Of a stretch of 64,000 bases of DNA, positions 8,714-16,924 are shown piece by piece. This stretch comes from Yinghuangia soli (GTDB lineage Bacteria; Actinomycetota; Actinomycetes; Streptomycetales; Streptomycetaceae). The stretch spans positions 1 to 64,000 of the forward strand of contig NZ_JAKFHA010000034.1 of the NCBI RefSeq assembly GCF_021502675.1. Direction: 5' to 3'. How positions within the stretch are numbered: the stretch's first letter is position 1; each line of letters starts with the position of its first letter. The notes under the pieces are model-generated. The model had not been told where the DNA came from, did no database searches, and worked only from the letters and a program-made list of their open reading frames with translations. A program made the translations under genes and the position numbers.

Positions 8714-8738
8714 GGGTTCGCCGGGGAAGCGGCAACGG
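8689..8738 (+). terminator. 20-bp perfect hairpin over the rhaEW stop codon
   Basis: A perfect 20-bp stem (8689-8708 with 8719-8738, beginning CCGTTGCCGC) closes a 10-base loop that contains the TGA stop of rhaEW. It lies inside the rha operon, 48 bases before rhaB, with no U-tract. It may act as an attenuator, RNase-processing or mRNA-protecting element, and it lengthens RhaEW at its C-terminus. Confidence 0.65.
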
Positions 8739-8785
8739 CTGCACGACTTGTACGACCTGAACCGAGACGATTGCCGAGGCCCGTC

Positions 8786-10276
8786 ATGTCCATGCCCGAT
8801 CAGCCCGCAGCCTTCGCCGCGGTGGATCTCGGGGCGTCCAGCGGGCGGGTGATCGTCGGCCGCGTCGGGCCCGGCACCGTCGACCTGACCGAGGTCCACC
8901 GCTTCCCCAACACGCCGGTCCGCGTCGGCGGCGTCCTGCACTGGGACATCCTGAGCCTGTACGCGGGGGTCCTCCACGGCCTCCGCGAAGCCGCCCGCCG
9001 CACCGACGGCCGCATATCGGGCGTCGGCATCGACTCCTGGGCCGTCGACTACGGCCTCCTCGACGCCCGCGGCGCCCTGCTCGGCAACCCTGTGCACTAC
9101 CGGGACTCGCGCACCGACGGCATCCCGGAACAGGTGTACGCGGCCGTGCCCGCGGCCGAGCTCTACGCCGCGACCGGCATCCAGCACGCCCCGTTCAACA
9201 CCGTCCACCAGCTCGTGGCGGCCCGCGGCACCCCGCAGTTCGCCGCGGCGCGCCGAGCTCTCCTGATCCCGGACCTGCTGGCGTACTGGCTCACCGGCGA
9301 GGCCGGGACCGAGCTGACCAACGCCTCCACCACCCAACTCCTGGACCCCGGTACGGGGGAGTGGGCCGACGGGGTGGCCAAGCGCCTCGGCATCGACACC
9401 GCCATGTTCCCGCCGCTGCGCCGGCCCGGCGACCACGCCGGCTACCTGCGCGACGACGTGCTCGCCGAGACCTGCCTGGCCGGGCCGGTCGCGGTCACCG
9501 CGGTCGGCTCGCACGACACCGCGTCGGCCGTCGCCGGAGTGCCCGCCGAAGGCTCGCGGTTCGCCTACATCTCCAGCGGCACCTGGTCGCTGGCCGGCCT
9601 CGAACTCGACGCCCCCGTACGCACCGAGGACAGCCGCGCCGCCAACTTCACGAACGAACTCGGCGTCGACGGCACGGTCCGCTACCTGCGCAACATCATG
9701 GGCCACTGGCTGCTCCAGGAGTGCATGCGGCAGTGGGCGCACGAGGGGCGGCCGCAGGACCTGCACGGCCTGCTCGCCGCGGCCGCGGACGTGCCGCCGC
9801 TCAGGTCGCTCGTCGACGCCGGAGACCAGCGCTTCCTGGCCCCCGGCGACATGCCCCGGCGCATCGCGGACGCCTGCCGGGCGGCCGGCGACCCCGTACC
9901 TGCCTGCCCTGCCGAGTTCGCCCGGTGCATCTTCGACAGCCTGGCATTGGCCCACCGCGAGGCGGTCCTGGAGGCGCAGCGCCTGTCCGGGCACGGCGTC
10001 GACACCGTGCACATCGTGGGCGGCGGCGCGCAGAACGCCCTGCTGTGCCAGGCCACCGCCGACGCCTGCGGCCTGCCGGTCGTAGCGGGGCCCGTCGAGG
10101 CCGCGGCGCTCGGCAACATCCTGGTCCAGGCCAGGGCCCACGGAGCAGTCGACGGCACCCTCGGCGACCTGCGTTCGCTGATCCGCCGCACGCAGCAACC
10201 GGACACCTACCTGCCGCGCGGCGCGCAGGCCTGGGACGCTGCCGCAGAGCAGATGGCCGCACGCCGCCCTCGCTGA
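8786..10276 (+). CDS. rhaB: L-rhamnulokinase (FGGY family)
   Basis: A 496-residue FGGY sugar kinase that phosphorylates L-rhamnulose with ATP to rhamnulose-1-phosphate, the substrate of RhaEW. The N-terminal phosphate-binding motif VDLGASSGR is at residues 13-21, GIDSWAVDYG (rhamnulokinase-type) at 81-90, SSGTWSLAG in the middle and IVGGGAQNALLCQATADA near the C-terminus. Start chosen at ATG 8786 (GAGG six bases upstream); TTG 8771 and ATG 8792 are alternatives. It follows rhaEW after a strong hairpin and precedes lutA by 56 bases, so probably all are one transcript. Confidence 0.93.
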   Translation: MSMPDQPAAFAAVDLGASSGRVIVGRVGPGTVDLTEVHRFPNTPVRVGGVLHWDILSLYAGVLHGLREAARRTDGRISGVGIDSWAVDYGLLDARGALLGNPVHYRDSRTDGIPEQVYAAVPAAELYAATGIQHAPFNTVHQLVAARGTPQFAAARRALLIPDLLAYWLTGEAGTELTNASTTQLLDPGTGEWADGVAKRLGIDTAMFPPLRRPGDHAGYLRDDVLAETCLAGPVAVTAVGSHDTASAVAGVPAEGSRFAYISSGTWSLAGLELDAPVRTEDSRAANFTNELGVDGTVRYLRNIMGHWLLQECMRQWAHEGRPQDLHGLLAAAADVPPLRSLVDAGDQRFLAPGDMPRRIADACRAAGDPVPACPAEFARCIFDSLALAHREAVLEAQRLSGHGVDTVHIVGGGAQNALLCQATADACGLPVVAGPVEAAALGNILVQARAHGAVDGTLGDLRSLIRRTQQPDTYLPRGAQAWDAAAEQMAARRPR

Positions 10277-10332
10277 CTGCCGACTGCACGACCCAGCCCG
10301 TCTTGACCCGACCATCAAGGAGACCCCACCCC

Positions 10333-11112
10333 ATGCGTGTGGGCCTGTTCCTCACCTGCGTGAACGACACGCTGTATCCGCGTACCGGGCAGGCGACCGT
10401 CGCCCTGCTCGAACGCCTCGGCTGCGACGTCGACTTCCCGCTCGCCCAGACCTGCTGCGGCCAGATGCACTGGAATACCGGATACGGCCGCCAGGTCGAG
10501 CCGATGGTCCGCGGATTCGCCGAGACGTTCGCCGGCTACGACGCCGTGGTGACGCCGTCGGGGTCCTGCGGCGCGATGATCCGGGACAACCACCCCCGGG
10601 CCGCCGCACGCTCCGGCGACGCGGCACTGGCGGACGCCGTCGCCGCCGTCGTCCCGAAGGTTCACGAACTGAGCGAATTCCTGGTCGACGTCCTCGGCGT
10701 GACCGATGTCGGCGCGTACTTCCCGCACCGCGTCGCCTACCACCCGACCTGCCACTCGCTGCGCCTGATGCGGCTCGGCGACCGGCCCACCGCGCTGCTG
10801 CGCAACGTGCGCGGCCTCGAACTGGTCGACCTGCCCGGAGCCGAGGAATGCTGCGGCTTCGGCGGCACCTTCGCGGTCAAGAACCCCGACGTGTCGGCCG
10901 CGATGGGCGCCGACAAGATCCGCAACGCGGAGGCCGCCGGCGCCGAGGTGCTGTGCGCCGCGGACAACTCCTGCCTGATGCACCTCGGCGGCATGCTCAC
11001 CCGGCGCCAGGGCGCCGTCCGCACCCTGCACCTCGCCGAGATCCTGGCCGCCACCGAAGCCGACCCCGGCGGACTCACCTGGGCCGGCGTCCGGAACGGG
11101 GCACGCGGATGA
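10333..11112 (+). CDS. lutA: L-lactate utilization protein LutA (CCG-domain Fe-S protein)
   Basis: A 259-residue protein of the LutA/YkgE family, one of three subunits of the LutABC complex that oxidises L-lactate to pyruvate. Two cysteine-rich CCG domains are visible: QTCCGQMHWNTG (residues about 39-50) and EECCGFGGTFAVK in the second half, plus TCHSLR. Start ATG 10333 has AAGGAG ten bases upstream. It overlaps lutB by 4 bp (ATGA). Position directly after rhaB means the lactate made by RhaEW is oxidised on the spot. Very typical of actinobacterial rha operons. Confidence 0.92.
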   Translation: MRVGLFLTCVNDTLYPRTGQATVALLERLGCDVDFPLAQTCCGQMHWNTGYGRQVEPMVRGFAETFAGYDAVVTPSGSCGAMIRDNHPRAAARSGDAALADAVAAVVPKVHELSEFLVDVLGVTDVGAYFPHRVAYHPTCHSLRLMRLGDRPTALLRNVRGLELVDLPGAEECCGFGGTFAVKNPDVSAAMGADKIRNAEAAGAEVLCAADNSCLMHLGGMLTRRQGAVRTLHLAEILAATEADPGGLTWAGVRNGARG

Positions 11113-12548
11113 GCGCCGTACCGCTCGGCATGCCGTCCTTCCCGGACGCGGCCCGCGAAGCCACCCGCAACCCCACCCTGCGCCGCAACCTGCGGCACGC
11201 CACCCACACCATCCGGGACCGCCGCGCGGCCGCCGTCGCCGAACTCGACGACTGGGCCGAACTGCGGGCCGCAGGAGCGGCCATCAAGGACCGGACGCTG
11301 CGGCACCTCGACACGTACCTCGAACAGGCCGAGGCAGCGGTCGTCGCAGCGGGCGGCCACGTGCACTGGGCCGCGGATGCCGCAGAGGCGAACCGCATCG
11401 TCACCGACCTGGTGCGCGCCACCGGCGAGACCGAAGTGGTCAAGGTCAAGTCGATGGCCACCCAGGAGATCGGCCTCAACGAAGCGCTGGCCGAGGCCGG
11501 GATCACCGCGTACGAGACCGACCTCGCCGAACTGATCGTGCAACTCGGCGACGACCGGCCCTCGCACATCCTGGTCCCGGCGATCCACCGCAACCGCACC
11601 GAGATCCGCGACATCTTCCGCGACGCCATGGGGGAGTGGGGCATCCCCGCCCCCGACGGCATGAGCGACGACCCGCGCGAACTGGCCGAGGCGGCACGGC
11701 TGCACCTGCGCGAGAAGTTCCTGCGCGCCAAGGTCGGCGTGTCCGGCGCGAACTTCCTGGTCGCCGAGACCGGCACCCTGGTCGTCGTCGAATCCGAGGG
11801 CAACGGCCGCATGTGCCTCACGCTGCCCGAGACGCTGATCTCCGTCGTCGGCATCGAGAAGGTCGTGCCCACCTGGCGCGACCTGGAGGTCTTCCTGCAG
11901 CTCCTGCCCCGCTCGTCCACCGCCGAACGGATGAACCCCTACACCTCGACGTGGACCGGTGTGACCGACGGCGACGGTCCGCGGGCCTTCCATCTCGTGC
12001 TGCTCGACAACGGCCGCACCTCGATCCTGGCCGACGAAGTGGGACGCCAGACCCTGCGCTGCATCCGCTGCTCGGCCTGCCTCAACGTGTGCCCGGTCTA
12101 CGAACGCGCGGGCGGCCACGCGTACGGCTCGGTCTACCCGGGCCCGATCGGCGCCATCCTCACCCCGCAACTCCGCGGCACCGGCAGCGCGGTCGACGCC
12201 TCGCTCCCGTACGCATCGACGCTGTGCGGCGCCTGCTACGACGTATGCCCCGTCGCCATCGACATCCCCGAAGTCCTCGTCCACCTGCGCGAGAAGGTCA
12301 CCGCACAGCGCGGCCACGTCATCGAGCGCAGCGCCCTGCGCGCCGCCGCCTGGGCCATGCGCGACCCCAAGCGCTACACGGCCCTGCAACGCGCCGCCGC
12401 CGCCGGCACCCGCGCCCTGCACCCGCGCCGGCTTCCGCTGCCCGGCTGGGGCAAGGCCTGGACCGACACCCGCGACCTCCCGGCCGTCCCCAAGGAGTCG
12501 TTCCGGACCTGGTGGCAGCGCCGCGACACATCTGGAGGCACCAAGTGA
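11109..12548 (+). CDS. lutB: L-lactate utilization iron-sulfur protein LutB
   Basis: A 479-residue LutB/YkgF subunit. An LUD domain (residues about 50-290, with KVKSMATQEIGLNEAL and GVSGANFLVAETGT) is followed by two ferredoxin-like 4Fe-4S motifs, CIRCSACLNVCPVY and CGACYDVCPV, in the last third. It passes electrons during L-lactate oxidation together with LutA and LutC. ATG 11109 overlaps the lutA stop by 4 bp and its own end overlaps lutC by 4 bp (GTGA), so the three are translationally coupled. Length is normal for the family. Confidence 0.93.
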   Translation: MSAVPLGMPSFPDAAREATRNPTLRRNLRHATHTIRDRRAAAVAELDDWAELRAAGAAIKDRTLRHLDTYLEQAEAAVVAAGGHVHWAADAAEANRIVTDLVRATGETEVVKVKSMATQEIGLNEALAEAGITAYETDLAELIVQLGDDRPSHILVPAIHRNRTEIRDIFRDAMGEWGIPAPDGMSDDPRELAEAARLHLREKFLRAKVGVSGANFLVAETGTLVVVESEGNGRMCLTLPETLISVVGIEKVVPTWRDLEVFLQLLPRSSTAERMNPYTSTWTGVTDGDGPRAFHLVLLDNGRTSILADEVGRQTLRCIRCSACLNVCPVYERAGGHAYGSVYPGPIGAILTPQLRGTGSAVDASLPYASTLCGACYDVCPVAIDIPEVLVHLREKVTAQRGHVIERSALRAAAWAMRDPKRYTALQRAAAAGTRALHPRRLPLPGWGKAWTDTRDLPAVPKESFRTWWQRRDTSGGTK

Positions 12549-13195
12549 CCGACTCCCGCGCCAGGATCCTCGGCCGCATCCGGACCGCCCTGGCCGGGAC
12601 CGAGCGCACCACGCCCGCACCCGCCGAGCCGATAGCGCGCGACTACCGCGACAGCCACACGGACACCGGACTCGTCGAACTCCTGGCCCACAATCTGGCG
12701 GACTACCGGGCCAGGGTCCACCACGCGACCGAGACCGACCTGCCGGACCTGATCGCACGCCTGCTCGGCAGCCGCGGCGCCCACACCCTCGTGGTGCCAC
12801 CAGGGCTCCCCGACGGATGGCTGCCCACGGCCGCCGGGTTGCGCGCAGTCCGCGGCACCGACCTCTCCGCCGCGGAACTCGATGCGATGAGCAGTGTCCT
12901 GACCGGTTGCGCCGTGGCCGTCGCCGAGACCGGCACGATCGTCCTCGACGGCGGGCCCGGCCAGGGCCGCCGCATGCTGACCCTCGTACCCGACCACCAC
13001 ATCTGCGTGGTGCGGACGCCCGACCAGGTCGTGGCCTCCGTACCGCAGGCGCTGCGCCGCCTCGACCCGCGCCGCCCGCAGACCTGGATCTCCGGGCCGT
13101 CCGCGACGAGCGACATCGAACTCGACCGAGTCGAAGGGGTACACGGGCCCCGGGCCCTCGACGTCGTCCTGCTGGTGCCGCCGGGAGGAGCGTGA
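12545..13195 (+). CDS. lutC: L-lactate utilization protein LutC (LUD domain)
   Basis: A 216-residue LUD-domain protein, third subunit of the LutABC L-lactate oxidation complex. The conserved segment AVAVAETGTIVLDGG followed by LVPDHHICVV is typical of LutC/YkgG. It starts with a GTG that overlaps the lutB stop. It closes the rhamnose operon: L-rhamnose is converted to DHAP plus L-lactate, then pyruvate. No clear terminator follows; the next gene begins 123 bases on with its own ribosome-binding site and may be read through. Confidence 0.9.
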   Translation: MTDSRARILGRIRTALAGTERTTPAPAEPIARDYRDSHTDTGLVELLAHNLADYRARVHHATETDLPDLIARLLGSRGAHTLVVPPGLPDGWLPTAAGLRAVRGTDLSAAELDAMSSVLTGCAVAVAETGTIVLDGGPGQGRRMLTLVPDHHICVVRTPDQVVASVPQALRRLDPRRPQTWISGPSATSDIELDRVEGVHGPRALDVVLLVPPGGA

Positions 13196-13318
13196 GTACG
13201 GCTCGGCTGCGGCGCCGGATTCGCCGACGTCGCGACTTCTCCGCGACCCGAGTCCACGAGGCCGAGGGGCGCACCGCGGCGCCGGCTGCGAACCCACCGA
13301 CGTGAAGGAAACGACGCC

Positions 13319-14899
13319 ATGACCGACGCTCACCAGAGCGCCCGCCACCCGGTCGTGGAGACCGCCGGCGGAGCGATCCGCGGAACCTCCGCGGGCGGCG
13401 ACGGAGCGGTCTTCGCCGGCATACCGTTCGCCGCTCCGCCGGTCGGAACTCGGCGGCTGCGGCCGCCGGAACCGGCCGCAGCATGGGCGGGAGTTCTTGA
13501 CGCCGCCACATTTCCGGCGGGCCCTGCCCAGCGTCCGGGGATCGCTCCCGACGTCGAGGCGATGGGTCCTGAGGCGGTCGCGGTGGCCGAGGCACTGGGA
13601 GCCGCTCGCGGGCCGTTCTCGGAGGATTGCCTCTACCTGAACGTGTGGACGCCGGAACTCGGCGTCCGGCTGCCGGTACTGGTGTGGATCTACGGCGGCG
13701 GGTTCGAGACCGGCACAGCGTCCCCGCCGAGCTTCGACGGCGCGGCACTGTCCCGGCTCACCGGTGCCGTGGTCGTCGCCGCGAACTACCGTGTGGGCGC
13801 GCTGGGATGGCTATACCCGGCGGGGCCGGACGCCGACGGGTGGGCCGAGAGTGCCAATCTCGGACTCCAGGACCAGGTCGCCGCGTTGCGGTGGGTGCGG
13901 GAGAACGCGGCGTGCTTCGGTGGCGATCCCGGCAACGTCACCGTGGCCGGGGCTTCGGCCGGGGCGTTCTCCATCGGGGCGCTGCTGGCCATGCCGACCG
14001 CGAAAGGCCTGTTCCACAAGGCGATTCTGCAGAGCGGCAGCGTCACCCGCGTCCAGTCCCCGGAGACGGCCGAGGCCTTGACCAAGGCCTTCCTCGCCGC
14101 CGCCGGGGTACGGGATTTCGGCTCTCTTCTCGACGCCCCGGTCGAGGCGATCCTTCAAGCGCAGTCGGCGGTCACCGATGCAGACATCGGCCGCCGCAAC
14201 CTGCCGGGCGGGCGCATCTGGGGCGTGGTCCACGACGGCACCATCCTGCCCGAGCGTCCGCTTGACGCTGTCCGGGACGGTGCCGCCGCCGATGTCCCGC
14301 TGCTCATCGGAGCGAACCGCGACGAGATCCGCATCTGGGCGGACTTCGGCGGTCCGGCCTACCGCCCGGCCGACGAGGACGCCCTGCTCGCCGAGATGGC
14401 CGTGGCCGGGATCGCCGATCCGCCGGCCTTGCTTGCGGCCTACCGCCACCGACTCCGCTGCGCAGCCTCCGCCGCAGTCGGTTCGAATCCCGCCGGCGTG
14501 GACGAACTACGGGATCTCCGGACGATGTTCCTCAGTGATGCCGTGTATCGGATACCTTCTGCCCGACTCGCCCGTGCGCAGGCTGCTGCCGGCGGCCGCG
14601 CCAACACATACCTGCTGACGGCCGAACCGTTCGGCCCGGGCACCGGTGCATTTCACGGCGCCGAAGCGCTCTACCTGGCCGAGCGCCTTGCCGCGCTGGG
14701 CATCGACACCCCCGAGAACCGTGCGATCCGCGCCGAACTCGTCGGGGCTTGGCGGCGATTCGTGCACGCGAAGGACCTCGGTTGGCCGGCTCACGGCCCT
14801 GCTGAACCGCAAGCCGCCCGTACCCGGCAGATCGGCGGGACCGTCCTCGACATCGATGAGCCGCCACTGGACGTCGCCGCGCACTGGGGCATTCGCTAA
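13319..14899 (+). CDS. Type-B carboxylesterase
   Basis: A 526-residue carboxylesterase/lipase of the COesterase family, hydrolysing carboxylic esters. The oxyanion-hole motif YGGGFETG lies near residue 125, SEDCLYLNVWTP before it, and the nucleophile Ser213 is in AGASAGAF; the usual family motif is GESAGA, so here Ala replaces Glu before the serine. LIGANRDEIR supplies the later acid region. No signal peptide, so it is cytoplasmic. ATG 13319 has AAGGAA upstream. It follows the rha/lut operon and ends at a strong terminator, so it may be its last gene; removing ester decorations (acetyl or acyl groups) from a glycoside would fit, but this is inference. Confidence 0.88.
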   Translation: MTDAHQSARHPVVETAGGAIRGTSAGGDGAVFAGIPFAAPPVGTRRLRPPEPAAAWAGVLDAATFPAGPAQRPGIAPDVEAMGPEAVAVAEALGAARGPFSEDCLYLNVWTPELGVRLPVLVWIYGGGFETGTASPPSFDGAALSRLTGAVVVAANYRVGALGWLYPAGPDADGWAESANLGLQDQVAALRWVRENAACFGGDPGNVTVAGASAGAFSIGALLAMPTAKGLFHKAILQSGSVTRVQSPETAEALTKAFLAAAGVRDFGSLLDAPVEAILQAQSAVTDADIGRRNLPGGRIWGVVHDGTILPERPLDAVRDGAAADVPLLIGANRDEIRIWADFGGPAYRPADEDALLAEMAVAGIADPPALLAAYRHRLRCAASAAVGSNPAGVDELRDLRTMFLSDAVYRIPSARLARAQAAAGGRANTYLLTAEPFGPGTGAFHGAEALYLAERLAALGIDTPENRAIRAELVGAWRRFVHAKDLGWPAHGPAEPQAARTRQIGGTVLDIDEPPLDVAAHWGIR

Positions 14900-14909
14900 G
14901 AAGCCCAGG

Positions 14910-14936
14910 GAGCCCCCGCCGATTCGGCGGGGGCTC
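14910..14936 (+). terminator. Rho-independent-like terminator
   Basis: A perfect 12-bp stem GAGCCCCCGCCG / CGGCGGGGGCTC with an ATT loop starts 11 bases after the carboxylesterase stop. It marks the end of the rightward rhamnose block before the convergent leftward operon. Confidence 0.8.
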
Positions 14937-14971
14937 CTGCGTCAGGTGCTGCTTACGACTGTGCGCTGCGC

Positions 14972-16009
14972 CTACTTGTCGGGCTCGAACTCGACGTGTG
15001 CAGTCGCCTGGTGCGCCTCCAGTTCGCGCGCGAACGCCTCGCCCGAGGCGCGAAGCGTGTCGCCCAGTTCGTCGAGGCTCGTCGGGCCGCCGAGGAGTGC
15101 GGCGCCGTCGACGATCCGGCCCTCGGCCACGCGGTCGACGAACGCGGCAGTGCGGGCCGCGGCTTCGGTGGCTTCGGGAATGAAGCCGGCGGCGATCTGC
15201 CAAGCGTGGCTCATTCTGGGCCAGACCTCCATCTCCACGTGGACACCGGCCCGAGCCGCGGCGGCGACCAGGTCGAGCGAGTCGTCGAGCAGCCGCTCCG
15301 CGCTGGAGGCCTGGACGAACAGCGGCGGCAGGCCGCGGAGGTCGGCGAGCACGGGGGAGACCAGTGGGTCGTGGTCCGCGTGTCCGGACAGCTAGTCGCG
15401 GCTCATCGCCCCGTCCATGTCCCGGAGTACCGCGTCGGTGGCCGCGCGGTCGACCCAACTTCCTTTCCGGTAGCGGTCGGCGCGCTGGTCGAAGACGCCG
15501 GAGTAGAGGACGCCCGCGAGGGCCCGCGGGTCCCGGTCCGCGGCCAGGCGCAGCAGGACGCCGAGGGCCAGATTTGCGCCCGCCGACTCGCCCGCGACGA
15601 CCACCCGGGGCGCGAGCGTCGCGGCGTGTCCGAACGCCGCGAGGCAGTCGTCCAGCCCTGCCGGGTAGGGGTCTTCGGGGGCGAGCCGGTACTCGGGGAG
15701 CACGACGCGGGCACTGGTGCCGAGCGCCAGATGGGCGCTGATGGACCGGGCCATTCCTGCGGTGCCCGACCGGAATCCGCCGCCGTGGATGTACAGGATC
15801 GCCACGTCGTCCCGCGCCGTGTCCGGCGTCATCAGGTACGAGCCGTCCCGCAGCGCTCCGGCCGGCTCGTCGCGAACCCCCGGCACGGGACGGTAAAGCG
15901 CGGCCAGTTCCGCCTGCTGCCGGCGCTCGGCGGCCCGGTCGGCGGGCGGCGGCGCGCCGCGGCCTGCTTCGATGATGCTCTCCAAGAGAGCGAAGGCCTT
16001 GCTCGGCAT
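14972..16009 (-). pseudogene. Alpha/beta hydrolase (HSL family) broken by in-frame amber codon
   Basis: Both halves are in one frame and together make a normal-length (about 345 codons) hormone-sensitive-lipase-type esterase. The first part has the HGGGFRSG oxyanion motif and GESAGAN nucleophile motif, the second has ADLRGLPPLFVQ, AERLLDDS (acid) and SHAW (His). A TAG at 15394-15392 interrupts the conserved segment MSRD-stop-LSGHADHDPLVSP, at a position where family members usually carry Tyr or Trp, one base away from TAG. The frame is otherwise intact, so this is either a recent nonsense mutation or a sequencing error; readthrough is also possible. It is the last gene of the leftward MFS-SDR-hydrolase operon. 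Confidence 0.8.
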
Positions 16010-16038
16010 GGGACCCGATTCCTTTCCGGGAGATGCGG

Positions 16039-16073
16039 CGGTGCCCCGGGCGGACGGCGCGCTCGGGGCACCG
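16039..16073 (-). terminator. Hairpin between SDR and hydrolase genes
   Basis: Ten-base arms CGGTGCCCCG (16039-16048) and CGGGGCACCG (16064-16073) pair perfectly around a 15-base loop, directly after the SDR stop codon. It probably reduces readthrough into the broken hydrolase gene. Confidence 0.5.
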
Positions 16074-16076
16074 CGT

Positions 16077-16847
16077 TCACTGGTGGGTGCCGCCGTCCAC
16101 GCGGATCTCGGTGCCGGTGATGAACGCGCCGTCCTCGGAGGCGAGCATCGCGATCACGCCCGCGACGGTCTCCGGCGGTGCGAAGCCCTGCCCGAGTGCG
16201 GGCTGCAGTTTGGCGAAGAGGTCGAAGTCGACGTCCTGGGGCAGGTGTTCGAGCGTCGTCTCGGTGATGCCGCTCTGGATGCTGCCCGGCGCCACGCACA
16301 CCGCGCGCAGGCCTTGCTTGGCGTACTCCAGCGCGATGCTGTGGGTGAAGGACTGGATGCCGCCCTTGCTCGCCGAGTACGCCGCCATATAGGGGTGTGC
16401 GAACGACGCGGACGTCGAGCTGAAGTTCACGACGACGCCGGTGCCGGTCTTCAGCAGCGCGGGCAGCGCCGCACGCGTGACGAGGAACGTGCCGGTCAGG
16501 TTGACCGCGATGATCCGGTTCCACGCGGCGAGTTCGCATTCGTGGGTGTGCGCGCCGCGCAGGATCCCCGCGGCATTGACCAGGACGTCGAGGCCGCCGA
16601 GGTGCAGGACGGAGTCGGTGACGACCGCGCCCACCGCGGCTTCGTCCGAGACGTCGAGGACACGGGTGGCCAGTCGTCCGGCGGTGCCGGCCGCCTCCGC
16701 GCGTTCCGTTGTGCTCCTCAGTCCTTCCTCCGCGACGTCGAGGGCGACGACCTGTGCCCCCTCGGCGAGCAGGCGCATGACGGTGGCCTGGCCAATGCCG
16801 GATGCGCCTCCGGTGACGATGACGCGCTTCCCGGTGAAACGTTCCAT
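16077..16847 (-). CDS. Short-chain dehydrogenase/reductase
   Basis: A 256-residue classical SDR. The nucleotide-binding motif TGGASGIG is at residues 12-19, ALDV at the end of beta-2 (Asp, so probably NAD), NAAG at 91-94, and the catalytic Tyr157 and Lys161 in YSASK. The C-terminus GTEIRVDGGTHQ is typical. AGGAG precedes ATG 16847. It lies downstream of the MFS gene in a leftward operon controlled by a LacI-type box at 18519, so it may oxidise a rhamnose derivative or the imported compound; the sequence alone does not give the substrate. A near-match to the LacI box (11/12) overlaps its start codon but may be chance coding sequence. Confidence 0.88.
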   Translation of the reverse strand: MERFTGKRVIVTGGASGIGQATVMRLLAEGAQVVALDVAEEGLRSTTERAEAAGTAGRLATRVLDVSDEAAVGAVVTDSVLHLGGLDVLVNAAGILRGAHTHECELAAWNRIIAVNLTGTFLVTRAALPALLKTGTGVVVNFSSTSASFAHPYMAAYSASKGGIQSFTHSIALEYAKQGLRAVCVAPGSIQSGITETTLEHLPQDVDFDLFAKLQPALGQGFAPPETVAGVIAMLASEDGAFITGTEIRVDGGTHQ

Positions 16848-16924
16848 TTCGAATGCTCCTGGGAGTGTGCGGGTATGCCGCAACGGAATGCAGTGCTCCG
16901 GACGGATGCGCTCCGTCCGCTCTT

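Noticed and set aside
6500-10318. Very long leftward open frame (1272 codons) across the rhamnose operon
   Set aside because: It is antisense to rhaEW and rhaB, has the Arg/Gly/Val-rich make-up of a GC-skew shadow and shows no domain motif.
10737-13748. Leftward 1003-codon open frame across lutABC
   Set aside because: It is antisense to lutABC, very Arg-rich and without family motifs; the rightward genes are unmistakable.
16835-16846. Fifth LacI-like box (11/12) over the SDR start codon
   Set aside because: It encodes the first residues ERFT of the SDR and lies inside an operon, not at a promoter; probably chance, noted only as possible.
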